Of a DNA stretch of 64,000 bases, positions 49,331 through 60,198 are shown piece after piece. The translations under genes were made by a program, and so were the position numbers. Positions within the stretch are counted from its first letter, which is position 1. Every line of letters starts with the position of its first letter. The notes under the pieces were generated by a model. The model was not told where the DNA came from. It searched no databases and was given only the letters and a program-made list of their open reading frames with translations. This stretch comes from an uncultured Bacteroidota bacterium (lineage in GTDB: Bacteria > Bacteroidota > Bacteroidia > Bacteroidales > VadinHA17): positions 1 to 64,000 of the forward strand of contig CAIMVD010000003.1 of NCBI GenBank assembly GCA_903844815.1. Direction: 5' to 3'.

Positions 49331-50056
49331 TTACTTGCGGAGTTCAAAGTTCTTTCCAAGGTACACTTTTCTTACATGCTCATCGTCGGCAAGCTGTGAA
49401 GCAGTCCCTGATTTGAGTATGCGTCCTTCGAACAGAAGGTAGGCACGATCAGTAATAGAGAGTGTTTCGTGAACGTTATGGTCGGTAATAAGGATTCCGA
49501 TATTTTTATCTCTCAGTTTCGACACTATTTCCTGGATATCTTCCACGGCAATAGGGTCAACGCCTGCAAACGGTTCGTCGAGAAGGATGAATTTTGGCTT
49601 CAGAGCCAGGGCCCTGGCTATTTCGGTACGTCTTCTTTCGCCTCCCGAAAGCTGAATCCCCTTGCTTTTTCTGATCTTCTGAAGGCCGAATTCGGTCATG
49701 AGAGTTTCAAGCCGTTCCTCCTGTTCCTCTTTTGGAAAGCCCGACATTTCAAGTACAGCCTTAATGTTGTCCTCAACCGACATATTCCGGAATACTGACG
49801 CTTCCTGGGCAAGGTATCCTATTCCCCTCCTTGCTCTCTGGTAAACAGGAAGAGTAGTTATGTCCTCGCTGTCGAGGAAAATTTTCCCCTCTCTTGGCCT
49901 TATCAGGCCTACTATCATATAGAAGGAAGTGGTTTTCCCTGCTCCGTTGGGCCCAAGCAGACCAACGATCTCTCCCTGTTCAACCTGAATTGAAACATGG
50001 TCTACAACTGTCCTGCTGCGGTACTTTTTTACAAGATTCTCAGTGTAAAGTTTCAT
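49331..50056 (-). CDS. lptB: LPS export ABC transporter ATP-binding protein
   Basis: [64 protein letters not shown]. Confidence 0.95.
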   Translation of the reverse strand: MKLYTENLVKKYRSRTVVDHVSIQVEQGEIVGLLGPNGAGKTTSFYMIVGLIRPREGKIFLDSEDITTLPVYQRARRGIGYLAQEASVFRNMSVEDNIKAVLEMSGFPKEEQEERLETLMTEFGLQKIRKSKGIQLSGGERRRTEIARALALKPKFILLDEPFAGVDPIAVEDIQEIVSKLRDKNIGILITDHNVHETLSITDRAYLLFEGRILKSGTASQLADDEHVRKVYLGKNFELRK

Positions 50057-50064
50057 CTTACCTC

Positions 50065-50958
50065 TTATGAAGTTGCAGTTTCAGATTTGCCATCATTCAT
50101 GAACTCGCTGCGCTCTTTCTCCTTCTGTCGCATAACACGCCCCGATATTAAAATGCTTACCTCATACAGGATAAGAAGAGGTATTGCTACGAGAGTCTGA
50201 GAGAAAACATCGGGCGGTGTGATGATAGCCGAAATGATAAAAATAATTACTATGGCATGCTTCCGGTAAGTACGCATGAAAGTTGGTGTAACTACCCCTA
50301 TTTTTGTGAGGAAGAATGCTATAATTGGAAGTTCGAATACCAAACCTGTCGCGAGGCAAATTGAAGTTAGCGTTCCAATGTATGACCTGACGTTTATCTG
50401 GTTTACTACATCCTGGCTTATCTCATATGAACTTAGGAAATGTATTGAAAGCGGAGCGAGCATAAAAAATCCGAAAAGGACTCCCGTGAAGAATAAGAGG
50501 GAAGCAGCAGTAACTGCACCTTTTGCATACTTTGCCTCATTATCCCTGAGAGCGGGTTTGAAAAACTGCCAGAACTCCCATAAAATGACCGGAAAGGCAA
50601 GTATCAGACCTACCACCATCGAAACGGTAATATGGGTGGTAAGCTGGCCCGACATCTTTATGTTGATGAGATTAAGGGTTTTTGTGTTTATGCAAAGTGC
50701 GGTTGTGTTCCAGCGCTCCCCGATTTCGCACAGTATCCTGTTTGTTAAAAAAGCAGGATTCTTTGGAGCAAGTATAATATTATCGAAAATGAAACCCTTG
50801 AAAATAAACGCTATTATCATAAAAATGACTATAGCCAAAATGGACCGGATGATATGCCATCTTAACTCTTCAAGATGTTCGAGAAATGACATTTCTTTCT
50901 CTCCCTTCTTCCCTTTATTCAAAAATGTAGACATCAGAACTATATATATTTTGGGCAA
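50065..50958 (-). CDS. tatC: Twin-arginine translocase subunit TatC
   Basis: [73 protein letters not shown]. Confidence 0.95.
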   Translation of the reverse strand: MPKIYIVLMSTFLNKGKKGEKEMSFLEHLEELRWHIIRSILAIVIFMIIAFIFKGFIFDNIILAPKNPAFLTNRILCEIGERWNTTALCINTKTLNLINIKMSGQLTTHITVSMVVGLILAFPVILWEFWQFFKPALRDNEAKYAKGAVTAASLLFFTGVLFGFFMLAPLSIHFLSSYEISQDVVNQINVRSYIGTLTSICLATGLVFELPIIAFFLTKIGVVTPTFMRTYRKHAIVIIFIISAIITPPDVFSQTLVAIPLLILYEVSILISGRVMRQKEKERSEFMNDGKSETATS

Positions 50959-51297
50959 AAAAACCGCGTGTAAAGATGATAAATCTTATAATGCAAAACA
51001 ATAATAAACTGATAGCCCTGAATAAAATCGGGTTAAAAGAATAATTTTTTATCCGGGAAAGTTGTAAAATAATGTGAAAAGCAATAACTTACTATCATAA
51101 TAACTGTTGTCCTTAACAAAGCTCCCTTGAATGGGGTTACTATTATTAGTTGTCAGTGGGAGTAAGGTCTAAATTTAATTCGGTAACATTTTTATTAATT
51201 AGTTAAAAGAATGATATGATCAGGAATTTTATTAACTTTATCTAAACTGTGGATTTTGATTTTTGCAGTTTTTATTTTTATCATTTGAGGGGTTATT

Positions 51298-53478
51298 ATG
51301 TTAAATGATTCAACTATTCAAGATTATTTAAAAAAGTATTTCGGTTTTGATACCTTTAAAGGGAATCAGGAGCCTATAATAAAGAATGTACTTGACGGGC
51401 TCGATACTTTTGTCCTTATGCCAACCGGAGGCGGAAAGTCGCTCTGTTATCAGCTTCCTGCTGTAATGAAGGAGGGGACAGCCATTGTTATCTCCCCTCT
51501 TATTGCCTTAATGAAAAATCAGGTCGACGCTATGCGGAATTTCAGCACCGACGACGATGTAGCCCACTTCCTGAATTCATCGCTTACAAAAACGGAGATT
51601 AACAGGGTAAAGAATGATGTGCTTGAAGGGAAGGCAAAACTACTCTATGTTGCACCCGAATCACTTACAAAGGAGGAGAATATTGAATTCCTTAAGAATA
51701 TAAATATCTCATTTTACGCTATTGATGAAGCTCATTGCATTTCGGAGTGGGGACATGACTTCAGACCTGAATACCGGCGCATAAGGCCGATAATTGATAC
51801 TATAGGGAGGTCGCCAATTATTGCCCTCACCGCAACTGCCACTCCAAAAGTGCAGCACGACATTCAGAAAAACCTCAATATTCTCGATGCCGCGGTCTTT
51901 AAATCCTCTTTTAACCGCCCCAACCTTTATTATGAGGTTAAATCGAAACAGGATGTAGGCAAGGAAATAATAAAGTATATAAAAAACAATTCGGGAAAGT
52001 CAGGAATTATATATTGCCTTAGCCGTAAAAAGGTTGAGGAGCTTGCCGAACTTCTCAAGGTTAACGGAATAAAAGCACTCCCGTACCATGCAGGTATGGA
52101 TTCGGCCACACGCACCCTGAATCAGGACAGGTTCCTCATGGAAGAGGCTGATGTCATCGTTGCCACCATTGCATTCGGAATGGGGATCGATAAACCTGAT
52201 GTCAGGTTTGTAATCCATTATGATATACCAAAGAGCCTCGAGGGATATTACCAGGAGACCGGACGTGCAGGACGCGATGGGGGCGAAGGGAACTGCATAG
52301 CCTATTACAGCTATAACGATATCCTGAAACTCGAGAAATTCATGCAGGGTAAGCCTATAGCAGAACAGGAAATTGGGAAACAGCTCCTGCTTGAAACAGT
52401 TTCATATTCCGAGTCTTCTGTTTGCAGGAGGAAACTTCTCCTCCATTATTTCGGAGAGGAATATCAGAATGAAAACTGTGAAGCTTGCGATAACTGTCTT
52501 CACCCCAAGGCTCAGTTCGAAGGAAATGAAGCTGTTGTAAGCGTACTTGAAACAATTCTAGCCGTAAAGGAGAAGTTCAAAGCCGATCATGTGTCGCATA
52601 TCCTGTCGGGAAAAGTGACTGCTGCAATCAAATCCTACAGGCACCATAAGCTCGAGTATTTCGGAATAGGCGAAGAAAAGGATGACAAGTTCTGGAATAT
52701 GGTTATCCGCCAGGGCCTCATTGCCAAGTTTCTTACTAAGGATATTGAGAACTACGGTCTTCTGAAAGTTACTCCGAAAGGACTTGAGTTCCTCGAGAAA
52801 CCTACTTCATTCATGCTTGCCGAAGACCACGATTATGCAGATACGTCGGATGAAGAGAACGCTTTCGGGGCCAGGACGGCAGCCGTCGATGAGGAGCTTT
52901 TCAGTATACTTAAGGACCTGAGGAAAAAAATATCAAAGCAGAAGGATGTTCCCCCGTTTGTGATCTTCCAGGATCCCTCACTTGAGGATATGGCTATTCA
53001 GTACCCGATTACAATCGACGAACTTCAGAATATTTCAGGTGTTGGCGCCGGGAAAGCCCAGCGTTACGGAACTGAATTCATCAGTATCATCAAAAAATAT
53101 GTGGAAGAGAAGGAGATCATCCGGCCCCTCGATATGGTTGTCAAATCAGTTGTCAATAAATCGGGGATGAAAGTGTATATAATCCAGAGCATCGACATGA
53201 AACGATCACTCGACGATGTTGCTGAAGCGAAGGGACTTGAGATGGCTGAACTGCTCTCTGAAATAGAAGCTATTGTTAACTCGGGGACAAGAATCAACCT
53301 CGATTACTATATAAACTCGGTTATTGACGAGGAACGCCAGCACGATATTTATGCATATTTCAGGGAAGAAGCAGAATCGGATTCCCTTGAAGCCGCATTC
53401 AAAGAGCTTGGAAATGAATTTGAGGAGGAAGAGATAAGACTTGTCAGGATTAAGTTCCTTTCGGAGATGGGAAACTAA
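51298..53478 (+). CDS. recQ: ATP-dependent DNA helicase RecQ
   Basis: MPTGGGKSLCYQLPA; IDEAHCISEWGHDFRPEYR; GYYQETGRAGRDG; zinc-binding Cys; HRDC-like region. Confidence 0.96.
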   Translation: MLNDSTIQDYLKKYFGFDTFKGNQEPIIKNVLDGLDTFVLMPTGGGKSLCYQLPAVMKEGTAIVISPLIALMKNQVDAMRNFSTDDDVAHFLNSSLTKTEINRVKNDVLEGKAKLLYVAPESLTKEENIEFLKNINISFYAIDEAHCISEWGHDFRPEYRRIRPIIDTIGRSPIIALTATATPKVQHDIQKNLNILDAAVFKSSFNRPNLYYEVKSKQDVGKEIIKYIKNNSGKSGIIYCLSRKKVEELAELLKVNGIKALPYHAGMDSATRTLNQDRFLMEEADVIVATIAFGMGIDKPDVRFVIHYDIPKSLEGYYQETGRAGRDGGEGNCIAYYSYNDILKLEKFMQGKPIAEQEIGKQLLLETVSYSESSVCRRKLLLHYFGEEYQNENCEACDNCLHPKAQFEGNEAVVSVLETILAVKEKFKADHVSHILSGKVTAAIKSYRHHKLEYFGIGEEKDDKFWNMVIRQGLIAKFLTKDIENYGLLKVTPKGLEFLEKPTSFMLAEDHDYADTSDEENAFGARTAAVDEELFSILKDLRKKISKQKDVPPFVIFQDPSLEDMAIQYPITIDELQNISGVGAGKAQRYGTEFISIIKKYVEEKEIIRPLDMVVKSVVNKSGMKVYIIQSIDMKRSLDDVAEAKGLEMAELLSEIEAIVNSGTRINLDYYINSVIDEERQHDIYAYFREEAESDSLEAAFKELGNEFEEEEIRLVRIKFLSEMGN

Positions 53479-54562
53479 CCTCATTCTTCTTATTCCCGAA
53501 AAGGGATATTACGGCAACTGTAATAACATAAAACGGATAAACCAGCTGAGAGGGTATAAACCACTTCATCAGCCGATTGCAGCTATACCTTGAAGTGGTA
53601 TTCTTCAGAACGAGATAGTCAGGGATAGATTTCAGAATGAAAACAAGCGTTGTTACTGTCAGGAACCTGATGTTTGTCAAAGATGCTACGCAAAGGGCTG
53701 ATTGGGCAAGAATTGTAACAAATGTTACAATTCCGACTGAAATCGTAAATGAATCTTTGTAATCAGTCCACTTGGATATCCATCTTTTTCTCTGTCGGAG
53801 GAACTTTTTTAATGACCCCGGAATTGCAGTTAAAACCATGGCTTCTTCTGACTCAAGCCATTCTATATTCGTACCGGCCACTTTTTTAATGCTGTGAAGA
53901 AGGAAAATATCGTCCCCGGAGGCGATTTCATCGTGAAGGTAAGGAGAATGCTTATCGTATGTTTCCCTTGTAAATGAGAGATTAGCTCCGTTGCACATTA
54001 CGGCTTTTTTCAACAGGGCTGTTCCTGCAGTTATTCCCTGGAGGCTAAGAAACTCAAGTTCAGCAAACTGTCCGAAAAATCCTGTTCCTCCTTCAGACCT
54101 TACAGGACAAAGAATCAAGTCAGGTTTGTTTCTTTCATAGAATGATGCTATTGCTGCTATCCATCTTTTGCCGGCACGGCAGTCTGCATCGGTTGTTATA
54201 ATCAGGTCTCCCGACGAAGCATGAATACCGGTTCTGAGAGCCTGTTTCTTGCCCGTCCCGGTGTTTTTCAGGACAGTTAACCTGAACTTGTTTCTGAATG
54301 ACGAAGCAACATTGAAGGTCCCGTCGGAGGAATTATCATCGACAATAATTATTTCAAGCAAAGATGTGAGGTACTCCTGATTATCAAGGTCTCTAAGGAT
54401 TTTGGGCAGATTATCCTGTTCATTCCGGCATGCTATGACAACCGAGACTTTAATAGAAGCAGGGGATGCTGGCGTGAAAGGCTTTATCTTAAGAAGGCCT
54501 TTATAGATTATAAGAATTAAAACAAGGTATGGAAGGATTAATATTGCAAGAAACCAATGCAT
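53450..54562 (-). CDS. Membrane glycosyltransferase family 2
   Basis: KVSVVIACRNEQDNLPKILRDLDNQ; IIVDDNSSDGTFNVASSF; ITTDADCRAGKRWI; RQRKRWISKW; C-terminal TM helices. Confidence 0.9.
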   Translation of the reverse strand: MHWFLAILILPYLVLILIIYKGLLKIKPFTPASPASIKVSVVIACRNEQDNLPKILRDLDNQEYLTSLLEIIIVDDNSSDGTFNVASSFRNKFRLTVLKNTGTGKKQALRTGIHASSGDLIITTDADCRAGKRWIAAIASFYERNKPDLILCPVRSEGGTGFFGQFAELEFLSLQGITAGTALLKKAVMCNGANLSFTRETYDKHSPYLHDEIASGDDIFLLHSIKKVAGTNIEWLESEEAMVLTAIPGSLKKFLRQRKRWISKWTDYKDSFTISVGIVTFVTILAQSALCVASLTNIRFLTVTTLVFILKSIPDYLVLKNTTSRYSCNRLMKWFIPSQLVYPFYVITVAVISLFGNKKNEVSFPSPKGT

Positions 54563-54565
54563 ATT

Positions 54566-55015
54566 TTAATCCTTCAGCCATTCGTACATCCGGTAATGTT
54601 CGCTGTTCATGCCAAGCGTTTCATAGGTAAGGCAGGCACGGTTATTATTTGTTTCGACATAAAGACGAAGCCCTGCAACGTTCTGTTTTTCAGATTCTTC
54701 TTTTATGTGCAGGTACATCGACCTGAAAATGCCCGTTCTTCTGAATTCGGGAAGGACATAAACCGACTGGAACCACCAAACCTGGGCGTTTCTCCAATCG
54801 CTCCATTCATATGTTATAAGAAGTGATGCGACTATGTTACCATTTTCCTCGGCTACCCAATACTGGCCCCTCGCATCATTTTCAAAAACGGCATTTACAC
54901 CTTTTGTAACAATGTCACCTGGAAGGAGCAGATTCTCAGTTTCCCAGGCCATCTTCTGCTGGAAGTCTATTATGTCGGCAGCATCGCCGGTTATCGCTTT
55001 ACGAATCATAGTCAT
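54566..55015 (-). CDS. GNAT-family N-acetyltransferase
   Basis: WWFQSVYVLPEFRRTGIFRSMYLHIKEESE; GLRLYVETNNNRACLTYETLGM; start overlaps carB stop by 1 nt. Confidence 0.88.
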   Translation of the reverse strand: MTMIRKAITGDAADIIDFQQKMAWETENLLLPGDIVTKGVNAVFENDARGQYWVAEENGNIVASLLITYEWSDWRNAQVWWFQSVYVLPEFRRTGIFRSMYLHIKEESEKQNVAGLRLYVETNNNRACLTYETLGMNSEHYRMYEWLKD

Positions 55016-58000
55016 TATTTATATTCATCCCAGCTTCTGATTTCCAGGTCGTCGATACTCATCTTGCAGCAAGCCAGGATGAAGGCACTGGCAAGCCGTG
55101 CATTTGTGATAAGCGGAACATTGTAGTCGACCGCGCTTCTCCTTATTGAATAGTCGTTATTTAATTCCTTGTCGCTCAGATCTTTTGGTATGTTTACTAC
55201 AAGGTCTACCTCGCGGCTTTTTATCAGATCGATGGTATTGGGCGATTTGTCTTCATCGGGCCAGTATGCTACGTGGGCTTCGATTCCTGCATTTTCGAGG
55301 AACTGCTGGGTGCCTCTTGTCGCATATAGCTTATGACCTTTTTCGCGCAGTGCCCTGGCGCTGTTAAGGAGCTCTACCTTTGAACGGGCCGGCCCTGTAG
55401 AAAGCAGGATGCTTTTTTTAGGGACCCTGTAACCAACTGAGAACATTGCCTTAAGGATAGCTTCATAAAAACCTTCCCCTATACAGCCCACTTCTCCTGT
55501 TGATGACATATCGACACCAAGAACCGGGTCAGCTTTTGCAAGACGCGAAAAACTGAACTGGGGAGCCTTGACCCCGACATAGTCGAGTTCAAAAACGGTT
55601 TTAAGAGGCTTTTCGGCAGGCACTTTCAGCATAACCTTTGTGGCAAGCTCGATCAGGTTAACCTTAAGGACCTTCGATACAAAAGGCATGCTCCTGCTTG
55701 CACGGAGGTTGCATTCTATAACCTTTATATCGTTGTCCTTTGCAAGGAACTGTATGTTGAACGGACCCGAGATATTGAGCTCTTTAGCAATTAGGCGTGA
55801 GATGCGCTTTATCCTTCTGGCTGTTTCGAAATAAATTTTCTGAGCGGGAAATACCATTGTTGCGTCGCCCGAGTGAACCCCTGCGAATTCGACATGCTCG
55901 CTGATGGCATATGCCATCATCTCCCCATCGCGTGCAACGGCGTCGATCTCGATCTCCTTGGCATTCTCGATAAATTCCGATACTACTACCGGATACTGTT
56001 TCGAAACCTGTGAAGCAAGTATAAGGAAGTGAGAAAGTTCATTTTTATTCGAGACCACGTTCATCGCGGCACCCGAAAGAACGTATGACGGTCTGATGAG
56101 GACCGGAAATCCGATGCGGTCGACAAATTCGAAGATGTCATCGATTGAAGATAGTTCCTTCCAGCGTGGCTGGTCAACGACAAGGTTATCGCACATCTCC
56201 GAGAACTTATGCCTGTTTTCAGCCCTGTCGATCGAGATGGGAGAGGTGCCCAATATTGGTACGTTCTCCATGAATAATCTCATTGCTAAATTATTAGGGA
56301 TCTGACCGCCAACTGAGACAATCACACCGCCCGGTTTCTCCAGATCAATTATATCGAGTACCCTCTCGAATGTAAGTTCATCGAAGTAGAGCCTGTCGCA
56401 AATATCATAATCGGTGCTGACGGTTTCAGGATTATAGTTGATCATTACCGACCTGAATCCCTCTTTTTTAATTGTTTCAATAGCGTTCACCGAGCACCAG
56501 TCGAACTCAACACTCGATCCGATCCTGTAAGCGCCAGAACCGAGCACTATGACGGATTTTTTGTCATTTTCACAGATAATATCGTGTTCCGATCCGCTGT
56601 ACGTAAGGTAAAGGTAATTGGTGACGGCAGGGTATTCTGCAGCCAGAGTGTCTATTTGCTTGATATACGGGACAATGCCAAGTGATTTACGGTAGCTCCT
56701 TACCTTCATGAGGTCACTGTTTATCACATCCGCTCCTGAATTGAGAACATGCCGGGCAATCTGGAAATCGCTGAATCCGTTTATCTTGGAATGTGCAAGC
56801 AGGTCGACGGGTACCGACTCGAGCGACTTATACTGGCATAATTCATCCTTTATTTCAATTATATGTTTGAGCTTGTGAAGGAACCATTTGTCGATTTTTG
56901 TAAGCTCATAGATCCTGTCTACTTCCATTCCGATCTCCAGTGCCTCGGCAATTGAAAAGATGCGCATATCTGTAGGTTCGGAAAGCTCTCTTTCAATATC
57001 TTCAAAGCCCAGATTGCGGTTTCCTGTGAAACCGTGCATCCCCTGTCCGATCATTCGAAGGCCTTTCTGTATCACTTCTTCGAAAGTTCTTCCGATTGCC
57101 ATCACCTCTCCAACGCTTTTCATGCTGCTCCCAATGAGGTGCGAAACTCCTTCGAACTTATTAAGGTCCCACCTTGGAATCTTGCACACTATATAATCAA
57201 GGGCAGGCTCGAAACAGGCTGTCGTATTTTTTGTGACGGAGTTTTTAAGTTCGTGCAGACCGTAGCCCATTCCAAGCTTGGCTGCTATGAAGGCGAGCGG
57301 ATAACCTGTTGCCTTCGACGCCAGCGCACTCGATCGCGACAAACGGGCATTTACCTCAATTACCCTGTAGTCCTCCGAATCGGGAGCAAGTGCATACTGA
57401 ACGTTGCATTCCCCTACAATACCTATATGTCTTATAATTTTTATTGCAAGCTCACGAAGCTTGTGATATTCGTTGTTTGAAAGGGTCTGTGAAGGCGCAA
57501 CTACAATACTTTCGCCTGTATGGATTCCCAGGGGATCGAAGTTTTCCATGTTGCACACTGTGATGCAATTGTCGAATCGGTCCCTTACTACTTCATATTC
57601 AACTTCTTTCCACCCTTTTAGCGATTCTTCGACAAGGATCTGGTTTGAATATGAGAATGCTTTTGCTGCAAGGGTTCTCAGTTCTTCAATGTTCGACGCA
57701 AAACCGCTGCCCTGGCCTCCGAGGGTATAGGCAGCCCTTATTATTATCGGAAATCCCAGTTTCCGGGCAGCATCAAGTGCCGAATCGACATCTTTAACAG
57801 CAATACTGCTGGGTGTCCTGACATCAATCTCGTCAAGCTTTTGTACGAAAAGCTCACGATCCTCAGTATTCATTATAGCCTCTACGGGAGTTCCAAGTAC
57901 CCGTACATTATATTTTTCAAAAACCCCCGACTTGAAAAGCTCAGTGCCGCAGTTAAGAGCTGTTTGTCCGCCAAAGGACAACAATATCCCGTCGGGTTTT

Positions 58001-58236
58001 TCCTTAATGATGACCTTTTCTACAAAATAGGGGGTGACCGGAAGAAAATAAATCTTGTCGGCAAGATCTTCCGATGTCTGTACCGTCGCAATATTCGGAT
58101 TGATCAAAACAGTTTCTACATCCTCTTCCTTTAAAGCCTTAAGTGCCTGTGAACCTGAATAGTCAAATTCTCCGGCTTCACCAATCTTCAGAGCTCCTGA
58201 TCCCAGGATAATTACCTTTTTTACTGCGTCTTTCAT
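55015..58236 (-). CDS. carB: Carbamoyl-phosphate synthase large subunit
   Basis: KKVIILGSGALKIGEAGEFDYSGSQALKALKEE; AAYTLGGQGSGFASN; RPSYVLSGAAM; C-terminal MGS-like domain; start MKDAVKKV at 58236. Confidence 0.95.
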   Translation of the reverse strand: MKDAVKKVIILGSGALKIGEAGEFDYSGSQALKALKEEDVETVLINPNIATVQTSEDLADKIYFLPVTPYFVEKVIIKEKPDGILLSFGGQTALNCGTELFKSGVFEKYNVRVLGTPVEAIMNTEDRELFVQKLDEIDVRTPSSIAVKDVDSALDAARKLGFPIIIRAAYTLGGQGSGFASNIEELRTLAAKAFSYSNQILVEESLKGWKEVEYEVVRDRFDNCITVCNMENFDPLGIHTGESIVVAPSQTLSNNEYHKLRELAIKIIRHIGIVGECNVQYALAPDSEDYRVIEVNARLSRSSALASKATGYPLAFIAAKLGMGYGLHELKNSVTKNTTACFEPALDYIVCKIPRWDLNKFEGVSHLIGSSMKSVGEVMAIGRTFEEVIQKGLRMIGQGMHGFTGNRNLGFEDIERELSEPTDMRIFSIAEALEIGMEVDRIYELTKIDKWFLHKLKHIIEIKDELCQYKSLESVPVDLLAHSKINGFSDFQIARHVLNSGADVINSDLMKVRSYRKSLGIVPYIKQIDTLAAEYPAVTNYLYLTYSGSEHDIICENDKKSVIVLGSGAYRIGSSVEFDWCSVNAIETIKKEGFRSVMINYNPETVSTDYDICDRLYFDELTFERVLDIIDLEKPGGVIVSVGGQIPNNLAMRLFMENVPILGTSPISIDRAENRHKFSEMCDNLVVDQPRWKELSSIDDIFEFVDRIGFPVLIRPSYVLSGAAMNVVSNKNELSHFLILASQVSKQYPVVVSEFIENAKEIEIDAVARDGEMMAYAISEHVEFAGVHSGDATMVFPAQKIYFETARRIKRISRLIAKELNISGPFNIQFLAKDNDIKVIECNLRASRSMPFVSKVLKVNLIELATKVMLKVPAEKPLKTVFELDYVGVKAPQFSFSRLAKADPVLGVDMSSTGEVGCIGEGFYEAILKAMFSVGYRVPKKSILLSTGPARSKVELLNSARALREKGHKLYATRGTQQFLENAGIEAHVAYWPDEDKSPNTIDLIKSREVDLVVNIPKDLSDKELNNDYSIRRSAVDYNVPLITNARLASAFILACCKMSIDDLEIRSWDEYK

Positions 58237-58281
58237 TATCACTATTTGAGGTCCAAAAATAACATATTTTTTTGATTGGGA

Positions 58282-58311
58282 TTTGTAAATATGAAAAAAT
58301 GAATATCTTTG
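58282..58311 (+). promoter_or_regulatory. argR promoter (TTTG-N18-TATCTTTG)
   Basis: Bacteroidetes -33/-7 consensus immediately upstream of argR. Confidence 0.6.
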
Positions 58312-58334
58312 CAAAAAAAATGCATAAATATGCA
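58300..58334. promoter_or_regulatory. Candidate tandem ARG boxes (ArgR operator)
   Basis: TGAATATCTTTGCA (58300-58313) and TGCATAAATATGCA (58321-58334), centres 21 bp apart; compared with TGAATWWWWATTCA. Confidence 0.55.
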
Positions 58335-58809
58335 AAAAATAGGAAGACTGCTTGAGATCGAGAAATTAATTACAGAGGCTGACATCTCGACCCAGGATGA
58401 ATTGCTCCGCAAACTCAGGGAGAAAGGCATACCCTGTACTCAGGCTACTCTTTCGCGAAACCTGAAACAGCTTGGAATAAGCAGGATTCCTGACGGCTCG
58501 GGAGGATATAAATATTCATTATCCGCGATGCTCAGACTGACTGATGCCTTCCCTTTCAAACTGAATCTTGTCCCGGTAATACGTGAAATAACAGAGGCAA
58601 GGGGAATGATGATAATAAGGACACTACCGGGAAATGCAAGCAACACAGCGTTTTTTATCGATGGAGCCGGAAGGTTTGAGATTGCGGGAACCATTGCGGG
58701 TGACGATACAATTCTTCTTATACCCAGGGATGGCATAACAATTCCGCAGGTTCATTCCTGCCTCGAATCGATTCTTCCCGGACTTCATGAACAGATAAAG
58801 AAGAAATAA
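58330..58809 (+). CDS. argR: Arginine repressor
   Basis: ISTQDELLRKLREKGIPCTQATLSRNLKQLGISRI N-terminal domain; C-terminal GDDTILLIPRDG; ATG 58330 preferred over TTG 58309. Confidence 0.92.
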   Translation: MQKIGRLLEIEKLITEADISTQDELLRKLREKGIPCTQATLSRNLKQLGISRIPDGSGGYKYSLSAMLRLTDAFPFKLNLVPVIREITEARGMMIIRTLPGNASNTAFFIDGAGRFEIAGTIAGDDTILLIPRDGITIPQVHSCLESILPGLHEQIKKK

Positions 58810-58880
58810 GCAGTGCAGGATATTTAAATGATCAGTTGATCAAAAATATATAATCAATACAAATTTCAAAAATTAATAAA

Positions 58881-60113
58881 ATGAAAGAAAAAGTAGTTCT
58901 CGCCTATAGCGGTGGTCTTGATACTTCGGTCATACTTAAATGGCTGATCGAGAAGGATTTTGATGTGATAGCCTTTGTTGCCGATGTAGGGCAGGCAGAA
59001 GATTTTGAGGCATGCAGGGATAAGGCTTTGTTGCTTGGCGCCTCAAAAGTTATTATTTCGGACCTTAAGAGAGAGTTTGTCGAGAGTTATGTACTAAAGG
59101 CAATAATGGCAAATGCCATCTATGAGGACAGGTATCTTCTTGGCACTGCACTTGCAAGGCCTCTTATTGCCAAGAAGCAGATCGAGGTAGCAAAGGCTGA
59201 AGGAGCAAATGCTGTGGCTCATGGCGCAACAGGAAAGGGAAATGACCAGGTGAGGTTTGAGCTCTGCTATTATGCCCTGATGCCCGGAGTAAAAGTCATT
59301 TCACCATGGAAAGACCAGGAGTTCCTTGCCACATTCAAAGGCAGGACAGATCTCCTGAAGTATGCTTCGGAGAAGAAGATTCCGGTAAAGGCAAGCATCG
59401 ACAAGCCATACAGCGAGGACGATAACCTGATGCATATCAGTCACGAAGCCGGTATTCTTGAGGATCCTATGTATACCCTTCACAAGAGCATGCTCGAAAA
59501 AATGGTAATGCCTCAGGATGCTCCCGACAAGGAGACCCGGATAGTAATTCATTTCAGGAACGGCATCCCCATAAAACTTGTCAACAAGGAAGATGGCACA
59601 ATCAAGGAAGATGCCTATGACATGTATGTTTACCTTAACGACCTTGCAGGGAAAAATGGCATTGGACTTCTCGACATGGTGGAAAACAGGTTCGTTGGTA
59701 TAAAGTCGAGGGGTGTTTATGAGACTCCTGCAGCAACAGTTCTTCACATAGCCCATAAGGATCTCGAAGGGATTGCAATGGACAGGGAGGTAATGAGGCT
59801 TGTCAGCATGCTTACCCCAAAATTTGCAGAAATCATCTACAATGGTTTCTGGTTCAGCCCCGAAATGGATTTCCTCATGGCTGCAATTGAAAAAAGCCAG
59901 GAACTCATCGACGGAAGCGTTCATCTTTGTCTTTATAAGGGAAATGTCATGATCGAGGGACGCGAATCGCCATCATCGCTATATAACAAGAAGCTTTCGA
60001 GCATGGATATCGAAGGAGGATTTGACCAGACCGACAGCAAGGGCTTCATAAGGATAAATGCTATAAGACTGATGGCTCACAGGGCTATTATTGAGGCAAG
60101 TGAAAAGAAATAG
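58881..60113 (+). CDS. argG: Argininosuccinate synthase
   Basis: [55 protein letters not shown]. Confidence 0.96.
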   Translation: MKEKVVLAYSGGLDTSVILKWLIEKDFDVIAFVADVGQAEDFEACRDKALLLGASKVIISDLKREFVESYVLKAIMANAIYEDRYLLGTALARPLIAKKQIEVAKAEGANAVAHGATGKGNDQVRFELCYYALMPGVKVISPWKDQEFLATFKGRTDLLKYASEKKIPVKASIDKPYSEDDNLMHISHEAGILEDPMYTLHKSMLEKMVMPQDAPDKETRIVIHFRNGIPIKLVNKEDGTIKEDAYDMYVYLNDLAGKNGIGLLDMVENRFVGIKSRGVYETPAATVLHIAHKDLEGIAMDREVMRLVSMLTPKFAEIIYNGFWFSPEMDFLMAAIEKSQELIDGSVHLCLYKGNVMIEGRESPSSLYNKKLSSMDIEGGFDQTDSKGFIRINAIRLMAHRAIIEASEKK

Positions 60114-60125
60114 ATAAAATCTTAA

Positions 60126-60184
60126 GACCGGGATGTCATAAAAGCATGTTAATTACTTTTTGACATTCCCGGTTATTTTTTTTA
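60126..60184 (+). terminator. Intrinsic terminator/attenuator between argG and argH
   Basis: ACCGGGATGTCATAAAAG...CTTTTTGACATTCCCGGT followed by TATTTTTTTTT. Confidence 0.75.
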
Positions 60185-60198
60185 ATACAATTGAAATT

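Noticed and set aside
50276-51004. 242-aa plus-strand ORF opposite tatC
   Set aside because: Shadow ORF of TatC; basic, motif-free sequence.
59301-59924. 207-aa minus-strand ORF opposite argG
   Set aside because: Antisense to a strongly conserved gene; translation looks non-native.
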